DNA from: Allobosea vaviloviae | GTDB lineage: Bacteria; Pseudomonadota; Alphaproteobacteria; Rhizobiales; Beijerinckiaceae | Reading direction: 5' to 3' | Length of the DNA: 64,000 nt | Assembly: GCF_001298265.1 (NCBI RefSeq) | Contig: NZ_LGSZ01000025.1 | Span: forward strand, 149,040 to 213,039 | In this document: positions 32,146-42,028 of the stretch, piece by piece | Numbering within the stretch: position 1 is the stretch's first letter | Layout: every line of letters starts with the position of its first letter | The notes under the pieces: generated by a model | The model's input: the letters and a program-made list of their open reading frames with translations, nothing else | Told to the model about the DNA's origin: nothing | The model's database searches: none | Made by a program: the position numbers and the translations under genes

Positions 32146-33279
32146 TTAGCCGGCGCCTGTCGCAGGGCGCGCGGGAGCGCCGGGGTTGCTCCAGGCCGAT
32201 GGCGCCTCATGGGCGACGTGGACCTCGCTCGTCGAAACGCCGCTCCAGAGCGATTGCAACTGGGCGACCACATGCCCACCGAAGCTCTCATAGGGGATGC
32301 GGATCGAGGTCAACCAAGGCGCGATCCAGGCGTTGATGGCGTTGCCATCGACGCCGACGAGCCGGCAGCGCTGCGGGATCGGCACGCCATGCTCGACCGC
32401 CAGCCGGTAGGCGCCATAGGCGATCATGTCGCTGACGCAGAGCGCGCCGCGCGGCCAGCCGCCCTCGCGCACCAGCATGCCGGCGGCAGCATAGCCGATC
32501 TCGATATGCGACAGGCCCGGCCCGATCGCCCGCCGGATCGCATCATTGGGCACGCCACGCGCCACCAGGCGCTCGATGAAGCCTGCGGCCCGCTCCGAGG
32601 TGCTGGAGGCATTCTGCTGAGCCATCAGCACGGCCGGTCGCTCGATACCGCAGCCGAGAAGAAAATCGGCGACGTCCGCTCCCGCCTGGCGGTTGTCGAT
32701 CCCGACATAGGCGCCGCCTCCCAGCGGGTTGCGCCGCGCGACGAAGACGGTCGGGTCGCCGCGCTTGAGCGTCTCCTCCAGCCCCTTGCTCCTGACCGCG
32801 CTCACCATGACATAGCCGGCTACGAGCTGATCGCGCATCGCGCGCAGATAATCGTCCTGCAGTTCGGCGCGGTCATGGGTGTCGCAGAGGATCATGACGT
32901 AGCCGGCGTCGCGAAGCGCCGATTCGACGGAGACCGCGATAGCGGCCATCGCTGGGTTGTCGAGATTGGGCGCCAGCATCGCCACGACGCGGCTGGCGCG
33001 ATGGCGCAGCGCGCGGCCGACGGAATTGGGCCGGTAGCTCAGCCGCGCAATCGCCTCCTCGACGCGCGCAATCGTTTCAGCGGAGGCACGCCCGATCTTG
33101 CCGTTGACGATGCGTGAGACGGTCGCGACCGAAACGCCGGCGTCGCGCGCCACCGTCGCCAGCGACGCCGCGTGCTTGCGCGCTCCGCCCGACGGCGATC
33201 TTCCCGGTTGCGGACTTGCCGGTTGCGGGCTTGCCGATTGGGGACTTTCCGATTGGGGACTTGCCGACTTGCCCTTCAT
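32146..33279 (-). CDS. LacI-family transcriptional repressor of sugar uptake operon
   Basis: The helix-turn-helix is SLATVARDAGVSVATVSRIVNG with hinge RALRHRASRVVAMLAP, followed by a periplasmic-binding-protein-like effector domain (GYVMILCDTHDRAELQDDYL, AYVGIDNRQAGADVADFL, CRLVGVDGNAINAW). ATG at 33279 gives 377 residues with a ~30-residue N-terminal extension made of SPQxx pentapeptides encoded by a 15-base tandem repeat. It is divergent from the sugar ABC transporter; a perfect 14-base operator lies between them. Its inducer is likely a glycoside or the sugar released by the GH31 enzyme. Confidence 0.92.
   Translation of the reverse strand: MKGKSASPQSESPQSASPQPASPQPGRSPSGGARKHAASLATVARDAGVSVATVSRIVNGKIGRASAETIARVEEAIARLSYRPNSVGRALRHRASRVVAMLAPNLDNPAMAAIAVSVESALRDAGYVMILCDTHDRAELQDDYLRAMRDQLVAGYVMVSAVRSKGLEETLKRGDPTVFVARRNPLGGGAYVGIDNRQAGADVADFLLGCGIERPAVLMAQQNASSTSERAAGFIERLVARGVPNDAIRRAIGPGLSHIEIGYAAAGMLVREGGWPRGALCVSDMIAYGAYRLAVEHGVPIPQRCRLVGVDGNAINAWIAPWLTSIRIPYESFGGHVVAQLQSLWSGVSTSEVHVAHEAPSAWSNPGAPARPATGAG
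33204..33263. repeat. 15-base tandem repeat, four units, in 5' end of lacI-type gene
   Basis: Four consecutive 15-base units of the form CCGRTTGSGGRCTTK run from 33204 to 33263. They encode the pentapeptide series SPQPA, SPQPG, SPQSA and SPQSE on the minus strand. Repeat number could vary between strains without breaking the frame. Confidence 0.85.
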
Positions 33280-33362
33280 CGCCTTGCCGGTTCTCCCCGG
33301 ACGCCCCTGCGGCCCGCCCGTGCAAACGCCGGGCATGCCAGCAATGCTACTGAATGCGGGCG

Positions 33363-33391
33363 TTGACAACCCAGGCAAACGTTTGCCTTAG
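33363..33391 (+). promoter_or_regulatory. LacI-type operator within sugar transporter promoter
   Basis: GGCAAAC/GTTTGCC (33374-33387) is a perfect 14-base palindrome with the central CG typical of LacI/GalR-family sites. It lies just downstream of TTGACA (33363-33368), a consensus -35 box, and covers the spacer up to a weak -10 (CCTTAG/CTTAGT). Binding there would block the promoter of the ABC operon starting at 33442. Confidence 0.75.
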
Positions 33392-33441
33392 TGGCGGCAA
33401 GGCGTCCTGGAACGCCGGACAACATTCAGGGATGAACGCAG

Positions 33442-34734
<1,293 letters not shown>

Positions 34735-34740
34735 GCTCGC

Positions 34741-35754
34741 ATGGCCTCCGCCGACACAGCGGCGCCTCGCGGCGCCGCACGCCTCTTCGCCGCGCCGCTG
34801 TCTTTGCTGATGCGGCTCGTCGACTGGCCGATGAGCGCGCTGCAGCGCCTCATCGGCGAGCGGCGGATGGCCTATGCCTTTCTTCTCCCCAACATCGCCT
34901 TCTTCGGCCTCTTCGTCTTCCTGCCGCTGATCATCAACGTGGTCTTCTCCGTGACGGGCGGTGCGGAGCTGTTTCCCTCGCAGCGGCCTTTCGTCGGCGG
35001 CCAGCAATATTCCTATCTGTTCGATTGCGGCTCGTTCCTCGATCCCAACTCCTGCCGCGAGGACCATTTCTGGCGCGGCGTTTCCAATACCGCCCGCTTC
35101 ACCGTCTTCCAGGTGACGGCGATGGTGCTGTTCTCGCTGGTGACGGCGGTGGTGCTGAACATGAAGATCAGGGCGCGCGGCTTCTTCCGGGCGGTGTATT
35201 TCTTTCCGGTGCTGCTCTCGCCGGTGGTGGTGGCGCTGACCTGGAAATGGATCCTGCAGCGCGACGGCTTGTTGAACGCGGGGATCACCTCGCTAGGCGG
35301 CGAGCGCATCCTGTTCCTGGTCGATCCGAGCTGGGCGATGTTCTGGATCGTCTTCGTCTCGGTCTGGGCCCATATGGGCTTCTACACGCTGATCCTGCTC
35401 GCGGGGCTCCAGGCGATTCCCGCCGATCTCTATGAGGCGGCCGAGATGGATGCGACGCCGCGCTGGCGCGTGTTCTGGCGCATCACGCTGCCGCTGCTCT
35501 GGCCCAACATGATCGTCGTGATCGTGCTGGCGCTGATCAAGGGCGTGCAGACCTTCGACGAGGTCTTCGTCTTGACCGGCGGCGGGCCCGGCACCGCGAC
35601 GCTGATGGTCGTGCACTACATCTATGAGACGGCGTTCTCCAACCAGGTCCAGAATTTCGGGCTGGCGGCGGCGGCCTCCGTGGTGCTCGGCATCGTGCTC
35701 TTCGCGCTGACGCTGGCGCAGCTGGCGGCGAGCAACCGCAAGGGGGCTGCATGA
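34741..35754 (+). CDS. Sugar ABC transporter permease (MalF-type)
   Basis: A 337-residue membrane subunit with about six helices after an N-terminal cytoplasmic stretch. The EAA motif is DLYEAAEMDATPRWRVFWRI, which contacts the ATPase at 36958. GGGPGTATLMVVHYIYETAF is typical of MalF/UgpA/LacF subunits. It starts 6 bases after the binding-protein stop. Its own stop overlaps an ATG (ATGA at 35751), which opens a 51-codon frame crossing an inserted palindromic repeat. Confidence 0.93.
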   Translation: MASADTAAPRGAARLFAAPLSLLMRLVDWPMSALQRLIGERRMAYAFLLPNIAFFGLFVFLPLIINVVFSVTGGAELFPSQRPFVGGQQYSYLFDCGSFLDPNSCREDHFWRGVSNTARFTVFQVTAMVLFSLVTAVVLNMKIRARGFFRAVYFFPVLLSPVVVALTWKWILQRDGLLNAGITSLGGERILFLVDPSWAMFWIVFVSVWAHMGFYTLILLAGLQAIPADLYEAAEMDATPRWRVFWRITLPLLWPNMIVVIVLALIKGVQTFDEVFVLTGGGPGTATLMVVHYIYETAFSNQVQNFGLAAAASVVLGIVLFALTLAQLAASNRKGAA

Positions 35755-35906
35755 GCGCCTTCCTCGTCATTGCGAGCGCAGCGAAGCAATCCAGAGGGAT
35801 TGCGTGTTGCCCCTGGATTGCTTCGTCGGCTGCGCCTCCTCGCAATGACGCAGGAGCGAGCTGCGACCTATCGGCGGTCGTCCATCTAAACCGGTGGCCG
35901 GCATGA
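35751..35906 (+). CDS. 51-codon coupling ORF spanning a palindromic repeat
   Basis: An open frame starts at ATG 35751, overlapping the stop of the first permease, runs through the repeat at 35765-35850 and ends at TGA 35904-35906, which overlaps the ATG of the second permease (35903). The peptide begins MSAFLVIASAAKQSRGIACC and is a translation of the repeat rather than a known protein. Its likely value is to keep ribosomes coupled across the insertion; a functional peptide is doubtful. Confidence 0.35.
   Translation: MSAFLVIASAAKQSRGIACCPWIASSAAPPRNDAGASCDLSAVVHLNRWPA
35765..35850. repeat. Intergenic palindromic repeat, family B (CGTCATTGCGAGCG...CTCGCAATGACG)
   Basis: The left arm CGTCATTGCGAGCGCAGCG continues to AAGCAATCCAG, and the right arm CTGGATTGCTTCGTCGGC continues to CGCAATGACG, giving a long imperfect hairpin. 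Elements of this sequence are widespread in alphaproteobacterial intergenic regions. Here it lies inside an operon between two permease genes. Confidence 0.9.
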
Positions 35907-36955
35907 GCCTCGTCACCAAGCTGGCCACCGCGCGCCGCAAGCCCGGCCGCTGGCACTGGACCGATGTCGCGGCCTATGCCTATCTCGCGCTCGGTGTCGT
36001 GCTGATGTTCGGGCCGGTGCTGTGGCTGGCGCTGTCGTCCTTCAAGACGCAGGCAGGCCTGCTGGAATTCCCGCCCTCGCTTTTGCCGATGTCGCAGCAG
36101 GAGGTCGTGGTTCCCGGCCATCCGCAGCCGCTGCCGCTGTTTTCGGTGACGATGCCGGACGGCTCGACCCGCGTTCTGGCGCAGGTCCGGCGCATCGGCA
36201 TCCAGGCGCAGATGGTCGATCCCGCCAATCCGGCAGAGGTGATCCGCGTGCCGATCGACAAGCGCAGCCCAGTGCGCGCTTTCAAGCTCGCGACCGAGAA
36301 CTACACCGAGCCGCTGGAGCGCTTCGCCTTCACGCGCTTTCTGTGGAACTCCGTCTTCGTCACCGTGGTGGCGACGATCATCACGCTGATCATCAACTCG
36401 ATGGCGGCCTATGCGCTGTCGATCTACGAATTCCGGGCTAAGAACACGGTGATGCTGATGGTGATCGGCACGCTGATGATCCCGATCACCATCATCCTCG
36501 TGCCGGTCTATCTCGTCGTCACCGAACTCGGGCTGGTGAACTCGCTCTGGGCGGTGATCCTGCCGGGCGCGGCGACGCCGACGGGCGTCTTCCTTTTGCG
36601 GCAATACATGCTGACCCTGCCGCGCGACCTGATCGAGGCCGCGCGCATGGACAAGGCCTCGGAGTGGCAGATCTACTGGCGCATCGTCATGCCGCTGGCC
36701 ATGCCGGCGCTGGCGGTGCTGGCGATCTTCTCGGTGATGTGGCGCTGGAACGAGTTCCTGTGGCCGCTGGCCGTGCTGACCAAGACCGAGTCCTACACGC
36801 TGCAGATTGGTCTCAATGCCTTCCAGGGCGAGCTCCAGACGCAGTGGCACTACCTGCTCGCGATGACGGTGGTGACGCTGCTGCCGGTGGCGCTGGTTTT
36901 CGTCTTCCTGCAGCGGTTCATCACCACCGGCATCGCCAATACGGGAATGAAGTAG
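35903..36955 (+). CDS. Sugar ABC transporter permease (MalG-type)
   Basis: A 350-residue permease. One N-terminal helix (YAYLALGVVLMFGPVLWLALSSF) is followed by a large ~100-residue periplasmic loop (about 55-140) and then five helices. The EAA motif is DLIEAARMDKASEWQIYWRIVMP. The long first loop is larger than in most MalG proteins and may contact the binding protein. ATG at 35903 overlaps the stop of the 51-codon repeat-derived frame. It pairs with the permease at 34741. Confidence 0.92.
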   Translation: MSLVTKLATARRKPGRWHWTDVAAYAYLALGVVLMFGPVLWLALSSFKTQAGLLEFPPSLLPMSQQEVVVPGHPQPLPLFSVTMPDGSTRVLAQVRRIGIQAQMVDPANPAEVIRVPIDKRSPVRAFKLATENYTEPLERFAFTRFLWNSVFVTVVATIITLIINSMAAYALSIYEFRAKNTVMLMVIGTLMIPITIILVPVYLVVTELGLVNSLWAVILPGAATPTGVFLLRQYMLTLPRDLIEAARMDKASEWQIYWRIVMPLAMPALAVLAIFSVMWRWNEFLWPLAVLTKTESYTLQIGLNAFQGELQTQWHYLLAMTVVTLLPVALVFVFLQRFITTGIANTGMK

Positions 36956-36957
36956 TC

Positions 36958-38022
36958 ATGGCCGGCCTGACCCTTTCCGGCGTGCGCAAATCCTTTGGCG
37001 GCACGCACGTCCTTCATGGCATCGACCTCACCGTCACCGACGGCGAATTCGTCGTCTTCGTCGGCCCCTCCGGCTGCGGCAAGTCCACCCTGCTGCGGGT
37101 CATCGCCGGGCTGGAAGAGGTCACGGAGGGCGCGGTCGCGATCGACGGCGTCGACGTCACCGGCTTGCCGGCCTCCGAGCGCGGGCTCGCCATGGTGTTC
37201 CAGTCCTATGCGCTCTACCCGCATATGAGCGTCTACAAGAACATGGCCTTCGCGCTCGAGAACATGGGCCTGCCGCGCGACGAGATCGACCAGCGCGTGC
37301 GGCGCGCAGCCGGGATGCTGCGCCTGACCGACTATCTCGAGCGCAAGCCCCGCGCGCTCTCGGGCGGCCAGCGCCAGCGCGTCGCGATCGGCCGCGCCAT
37401 CGTGCGCGATCCCAAGATCTTCCTGTTCGACGAGCCGCTCTCCAATCTCGACGCGGAGCTGCGCGTCGCCACCCGCAAGGAGCTGGCGGGCCTGCATGCC
37501 GAACTTGGCGGCACGATGATCTACGTCACCCACGACCAGGTCGAGGCGATGACGCTGGCCGACCGCATCGTCGTGCTGCAAGCCGGGCGGATCGAGCAGG
37601 TCGGCACGCCGCTGGAGCTCTACAATGCGCCTGACAACCTGTTCGTCGCCGGCTTCATCGGTTCGCCGCGGATGAATTTGCTGCCCGGTACGGTGGCGCG
37701 CGCCGGATTCGTGACCGTTGGTGAGGGCGGCCACGAGGTCGCCTGCGCGACGGGCGAGCTGGCTGCCGGTGCTCCGGTGACGCTCGGCGTGCGCCCCGAG
37801 CATCTGGCGCTCGCAGAGGGCGACGGCCTGCCGCTGGCGATCGATCTCGTCGAGCGGCTCGGCGGCGAGAGCTACCTTTATGGCGCCTCGCCCGGCCTGC
37901 CGCAGATCACGCTCAAGCTCGACGGCCAGAGCGCGCATCAGCGCGGCGAGACCGTGTTTCTGGCGCTGCCTTCGGAGCAGCTTCACCTGTTCGACGAGGC
38001 GGGCCAAGCGGTCAGAATTTAA
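36958..38022 (+). CDS. Sugar ABC transporter ATP-binding protein (UgpC/MalK-type)
   Basis: A 354-residue ATPase with Walker A VGPSGCGKSTLLR, Q-loop MVFQSYALYPHMSVYKN, signature LSGGQRQRVAIGRAIV, Walker B IFLFDEPLSNLD and switch MIYVTHDQVEAMTLADR. A C-terminal regulatory TOBE domain (LGVRPEHLALAEGD...) follows, as in MalK and UgpC. It powers the permease pair immediately upstream. The start at ATG 36958 is 2 bases after the permease stop. A family A repeat follows before the GH31 gene. Confidence 0.94.
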   Translation: MAGLTLSGVRKSFGGTHVLHGIDLTVTDGEFVVFVGPSGCGKSTLLRVIAGLEEVTEGAVAIDGVDVTGLPASERGLAMVFQSYALYPHMSVYKNMAFALENMGLPRDEIDQRVRRAAGMLRLTDYLERKPRALSGGQRQRVAIGRAIVRDPKIFLFDEPLSNLDAELRVATRKELAGLHAELGGTMIYVTHDQVEAMTLADRIVVLQAGRIEQVGTPLELYNAPDNLFVAGFIGSPRMNLLPGTVARAGFVTVGEGGHEVACATGELAAGAPVTLGVRPEHLALAEGDGLPLAIDLVERLGGESYLYGASPGLPQITLKLDGQSAHQRGETVFLALPSEQLHLFDEAGQAVRI

Positions 38023-38033
38023 GAATACGCGCC

Positions 38034-38126
38034 GTCATCCCGGGCGAAGCGAAGCGCAGACCCGGGATCCATTCCGGAACGGTTCAGGAATGGATCCCGG
38101 ATCTCCCGTTGGTCGCCCGGGATGAC
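38034..38126. repeat. Intergenic palindromic repeat, family A copy 2
   Basis: GTCATCCCGGGCGAAGCG at the left and CGCCCGGGATGAC at the right are inverted; GGGATCCATTCCGGAAC and GGAATGGATCCCGGATC form inner pairing. The same element as 27502-27609. It separates the ABC ATPase and glycosidase genes. Confidence 0.87.
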
Positions 38127-38161
38127 GTTGCGGATGTGATGTCAGGTTTGGAGACAACGTT

Positions 38162-40438
38162 ATGAAAGCCCTCACGCAAGGCCGCTATCTCGGCCGCGAC
38201 GGAGAAGCCGCCCTGTTTGACGTCGGACTGGGCGCCACGCTCGTCGTGCGCATCCTCGACGGCGATATCGGCCGGGTCACGCTGAAGCCGCGCGACGGTT
38301 ACCGGCTCGACCGCGGCTGGTCGATCGCGCCCGGCGGGCTGGAGCCGGCCTATGAGGGGCGTCCCCGCGACAGCCTCGAAGGCTTCGCCTGCCCGAAGGC
38401 GAGCGTCGCCGAAAGCGATGACAAGGTGGTGCTCTCGGCCGGCGGGCTGACGGCCGAGGTCACGCTGTCACCCTTCGGCATCGCCTGGCGGCGCGCCGGC
38501 GAGGACAAGCCCTTCCTGCAGGATCGCACGACGCAGGCCTATCTGATGTCGCCTCGCACCGGCGCGGTCGCGCATTTCATGGCCCGCGACTATACCGAGC
38601 GGCATTACGGCCTCGGCGACAAGGCCGGCCCGCTCGACCGCACCGGGCGGCGCTTTGCGATCGATGCCGTCGACCCTTGCGGCTTCGACGCGGAGCTGTC
38701 GGACCCGCTCTACAAGATGCTGCCCTTTTTCATCGTCGACGGGCCCGCTGGCGCGCATGGCGTGTTCTACGACAACCTCTCGACCGGCAGCGTCGATTTC
38801 GGCTGCACGCTCGACAATTATCACGGCCTGTTCCGCTCCTGGACAGGCGATGACGGCGATCTCGACTACTACGTCATGGCCGGCCCGAGCGTGCCCGAGG
38901 TGGTCAAGCGCTTCTCCTGGCTCACCGGGGGGCAGGCCTTCGCGCCGCTCTGGTCCTTCGGCTTCGGCGTCACCTCCATGGCGATCGCGGATGCGCCCGA
39001 TGCCGATGCGCGCATCAGCGACTTCATCGGCAAGCTGACGACCCACCGCATCCCCTGCGACTCGTTCCATTTCGGCTCGGGCTATACGCAGATCGGCCAT
39101 CGCCGCTACGCCTTCAACTGGAACCGGCAGAAGTTCCCGGACCCCAAGGCGACCATGACGCGGCTGAACGACGCCGGCATTTTCACCGTCGCCAATCTCA
39201 AGCCCTGCCTGCTCGACGACCATCCGCGCCTGCAGGAGACGCTCGATGGCGGCTTCCTGGTCAAGGACGGGCAGACCGGGGAACCGGCCGTCGCGCAGTT
39301 TTGGGACGGGCTCGGATTCCATCTCGACTTCACCAACCCCAAGGGCCGGGCCTGGTGGCGCGACGGCATCGAGACGGCGCTGCTCGATTACGGCTTCAGC
39401 ACGGTCTGGAACGACAACAACGAATACGAGATCTGGGACGAGGACGCGCTCTGCAACGGCGATGGCCGACCCTACCGGCAGGCGCTGGCGCGGCCGGCGC
39501 AGGCCCTGCTGATGACCAAGCTCTCGCATGAGGCGCAAGCGGCGCGTGAGCCGGCCAAGCGGCAATATGCGATCACGCGCGGCGGCTGCGCCGGCATTTC
39601 ACGCTACGCCCAGACCTGGTCGGGCGACAACGAGACGGCCTGGAAGACGCTGCGCTACAACCTGACGCAGGGCCTCAACATGAGCCTGTCGGGCCTGTTC
39701 AGCATCGGCCATGACGTCGGCGGCTTCCATGGGCCGACGCCGGACCCGGAGCTGTTCTGCCGCTTCAACGAGTTCTGCAGTTTATGGCCGCGCATGGTGA
39801 TGAACTCATGGAACGATGACGGCGTCGTCAACCTGCCCTGGATGTATCCGGAGATGGTGCCGCAGGTGCGCGAGGCGATCTTGCTGCGCTACCGGCTGAT
39901 GCCCTATCTCTATACGCAGATGTGGCGCGCCAGCCGCGACGGCATCCCGGCCGTACGCCCGCTCCTCTATGATTTCCCGCAGGATGCGACCGCGGTGAAG
40001 ACCGACGACGCGTTCATGCTCGGCCCCGACCTGCTCGTGGCCCCCGTGCTCGAACAGGGCGCCAGCGAGCGCAGCGTCTATCTGCCGGCGCACAAGGGCG
40101 GCTGGTATGACTGGCATGAGAAGAAGCACCATGCAGGCGGCGCGATCGTGACCGTCGCGGCCCCGCTGGGGCGGCTGCCGCTCTTCGTCAGGGCCGGCGC
40201 GCTGATCCCGCTGGGGGACCCGGCCGGCATCAGCGAATTCCGCGAACTCCTGGTCTGCGGCCTGGTCGAAGGTGCCAGCGGCGAACTCTACGAGGATGAC
40301 GGCGACACCGCCGACTGGCGCGGCGCGGGTGCGTCGGTAATGCGTTTCGAGGTTTGCGACGGCGAAATCGACATGACGCAGGAGGGCAGCGCGGCCCTGC
40401 CCTTCGACCGGATCGCGATCCGGCACATCGGCGACTGA
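38162..40438 (+). CDS. Glycoside hydrolase family 31 (alpha-glucosidase/alpha-xylosidase type)
   Basis: A 758-residue GH31 enzyme without signal peptide, so it acts in the cytoplasm on an imported glycoside. The catalytic nucleophile is D418 in VWNDNNEYEIWDED (family WxDxNE) and the acid/base is D489 in WSGDNETAWKTLRYN. The N-terminal beta domain contains ERHYGLGDKAGPLDRTGRRF and the barrel begins near PLWSFGFGVTSM. The alpha-linked substrate, glucoside or xyloside, cannot be fixed from motifs. It is the last gene of the LacI-controlled transporter operon, after a palindromic repeat. Confidence 0.93.
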   Translation: MKALTQGRYLGRDGEAALFDVGLGATLVVRILDGDIGRVTLKPRDGYRLDRGWSIAPGGLEPAYEGRPRDSLEGFACPKASVAESDDKVVLSAGGLTAEVTLSPFGIAWRRAGEDKPFLQDRTTQAYLMSPRTGAVAHFMARDYTERHYGLGDKAGPLDRTGRRFAIDAVDPCGFDAELSDPLYKMLPFFIVDGPAGAHGVFYDNLSTGSVDFGCTLDNYHGLFRSWTGDDGDLDYYVMAGPSVPEVVKRFSWLTGGQAFAPLWSFGFGVTSMAIADAPDADARISDFIGKLTTHRIPCDSFHFGSGYTQIGHRRYAFNWNRQKFPDPKATMTRLNDAGIFTVANLKPCLLDDHPRLQETLDGGFLVKDGQTGEPAVAQFWDGLGFHLDFTNPKGRAWWRDGIETALLDYGFSTVWNDNNEYEIWDEDALCNGDGRPYRQALARPAQALLMTKLSHEAQAAREPAKRQYAITRGGCAGISRYAQTWSGDNETAWKTLRYNLTQGLNMSLSGLFSIGHDVGGFHGPTPDPELFCRFNEFCSLWPRMVMNSWNDDGVVNLPWMYPEMVPQVREAILLRYRLMPYLYTQMWRASRDGIPAVRPLLYDFPQDATAVKTDDAFMLGPDLLVAPVLEQGASERSVYLPAHKGGWYDWHEKKHHAGGAIVTVAAPLGRLPLFVRAGALIPLGDPAGISEFRELLVCGLVEGASGELYEDDGDTADWRGAGASVMRFEVCDGEIDMTQEGSAALPFDRIAIRHIGD

Positions 40439-40541
40439 CGGCGGCCTGCCGCCTGCGCAGGGGCTTCCTCGGCCTCCATCGATCGTCCTATGGTCGGCGG
40501 ACGGGGGGCCGCGCCGGCGCGGGGCTTCAGGGGAACGCTGC

Positions 40542-41300
40542 ATGACGACCATCGATCTGAACTCGGACCTCGCCGAGGGCTTCGGCGCCTATCGCTGCGG
40601 CGACGACGAGGCGATGCTTTCCATCGTCACTTCGGCGAATGTCGCCTGCGGGCTGCATGCGGGCGATCCCGAGATCATGGCGAATGCCTTCACGGTGGCG
40701 CGCGAGCGTGGCGTCGCGGTCGGCGCGCATCCGGGCTTCCCGGATCTCTGGGGCTTCGGCCGCCGACGGATTCCGTTCTCCACCGGGGAGATCGAGCGCC
40801 TCGCTGCCTACCAGATCGGCGCGGCGGCTGCGCTTGCGGCCTATGCCGGCCACCGCATCACCTATGTCAAACCCCATGGCGCGCTCGGCAACATCTCCTG
40901 CGAGGAGCGCCCCGTGGCCGATGCGATCGCGCGCGCGATCAAGGCCGTCGACCCCAGCCTCTCCTTCCTGGCGACAGCCCTGACCGCCCAGGTCGCGGCG
41001 GGCGAAGCGGCGGGCCTCACAGTCCGTCAGGAGATCTTCGCCGATCGCGGCTATACCGAAGAGGGCCTGCTGGTCTCGCGCAGCCTGCCTGGCGCGATGA
41101 TCACCGACTCGCAGGAGGCGGCGGAGCGCGTCGTCGCCATGGTCCGCGAAGGCGCCATCATCACCCTGTCGGGCGCGCGCCTGCCGACTGCGATCGACTC
41201 GATCTGCGTGCATGGCGATTCGAGCCACGCAGTCGCCATGGCGCGACAGGTCCGCGCGGCGCTCGAAAAGGCCGGCGTCCGGCTCGCAGCCTTCGCATGA
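40542..41300 (+). CDS. pxpA: 5-oxoprolinase subunit PxpA (LamB/YcsF family)
   Basis: A 252-residue LamB/YcsF protein, the subunit that with PxpBC hydrolyses 5-oxoproline to glutamate using ATP. The signature start is TTIDLNSDLAEGFGAYRCGDD, followed by SANVACGLHAGDP, GAHPGFPDLWGFGRR and VKPHGALGN. GGGGAACGCTGC precedes the ATG at 40542. Its stop overlaps the pxpB start (ATGA). Confidence 0.95.
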   Translation: MTTIDLNSDLAEGFGAYRCGDDEAMLSIVTSANVACGLHAGDPEIMANAFTVARERGVAVGAHPGFPDLWGFGRRRIPFSTGEIERLAAYQIGAAAALAAYAGHRITYVKPHGALGNISCEERPVADAIARAIKAVDPSLSFLATALTAQVAAGEAAGLTVRQEIFADRGYTEEGLLVSRSLPGAMITDSQEAAERVVAMVREGAIITLSGARLPTAIDSICVHGDSSHAVAMARQVRAALEKAGVRLAAFA

Positions 41301-42028
41301 CGCTCGAAGGCGCGCGCCCGCTTTTCCTCGACGCCGGAGAGGCCGCGCTGGTGGTCGAGTTCGGCCGCATCGTCGATCCCGCGATCAGCGACCGGGTGCT
41401 GGCGCTCGATGCCGCGCTGGCCGCGGCGCCTCCCGAGGGCCTGCGCGAACTCGTGCCGACCTATCGCTCGCTGATGATCCATTACGATCCGCTGCGGCTC
41501 GACCGAGCGGCGCTGATCGCACTGGTCGAGGAGCGGCTGGCGGTACCAGCGACGCTCAGCCGGGCGGCAGCGCTGTGGACACTGCCTTGCTGCTACGAGG
41601 CGCCTCATGGCGAGGATCTCGCCGAGATGGCCGCGCTGATGGGGCTCAACGCTCCCGAGGCCGCGGCCATCCACGCATCGGCCCTGTACCGGGTCTATAT
41701 GTACGGGTTCTCACCGGGCTTCACCTATCTCGGCGGCCTGCCAGAGGCGATTGCGATCTCGCGTCGGAGCCAGCCGCGCCCGCCTCATGAGAGCAAGGCC
41801 GTGCTCGTCGGCGGAGGCCTGAGCGCCGTCGCCAGCTTTTCGATGCCGACGGGATGGTATGTCGTCGGCCGCACGCCGGAACGGCTCTATGCGCCGGAGC
41901 GGCCGAGCGCCTTCCTGTTCGAGCCGGGCGACAGCCTGCGCTTCGAACCGATCGATCCCGCGACCTTCACGGCGCTGGAGGCGCGCGCCGAGGCGGGCGA
42001 GATCGTGGCGCGGCGGCAGGCGGCATGA
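41297..42028 (+). CDS. pxpB: 5-oxoprolinase subunit PxpB (KipI-like allophanate hydrolase subunit 1)
   Basis: A 243-residue protein of the KipI/AHS1 family: DAGEAALVVEFGRIVDPAISDRV, VPTYRSLMIHYDP, YMYGFSPGFTYLGGLPE and the glycine-rich GGGLSAVASFSMPTGWYVVGRTP. Works with PxpA and PxpC in ATP-dependent 5-oxoproline cleavage. Both ends overlap neighbours by 4 bases, so the three proteins are made together. Confidence 0.95.
   Translation: MTLEGARPLFLDAGEAALVVEFGRIVDPAISDRVLALDAALAAAPPEGLRELVPTYRSLMIHYDPLRLDRAALIALVEERLAVPATLSRAAALWTLPCCYEAPHGEDLAEMAALMGLNAPEAAAIHASALYRVYMYGFSPGFTYLGGLPEAIAISRRSQPRPPHESKAVLVGGGLSAVASFSMPTGWYVVGRTPERLYAPERPSAFLFEPGDSLRFEPIDPATFTALEARAEAGEIVARRQAA

Noticed and set aside
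33204..33263. Possible CRISPR array
   Set aside because: The four 15-base units are contiguous without spacers and lie in a coding frame, so this is a tandem repeat and not a CRISPR.
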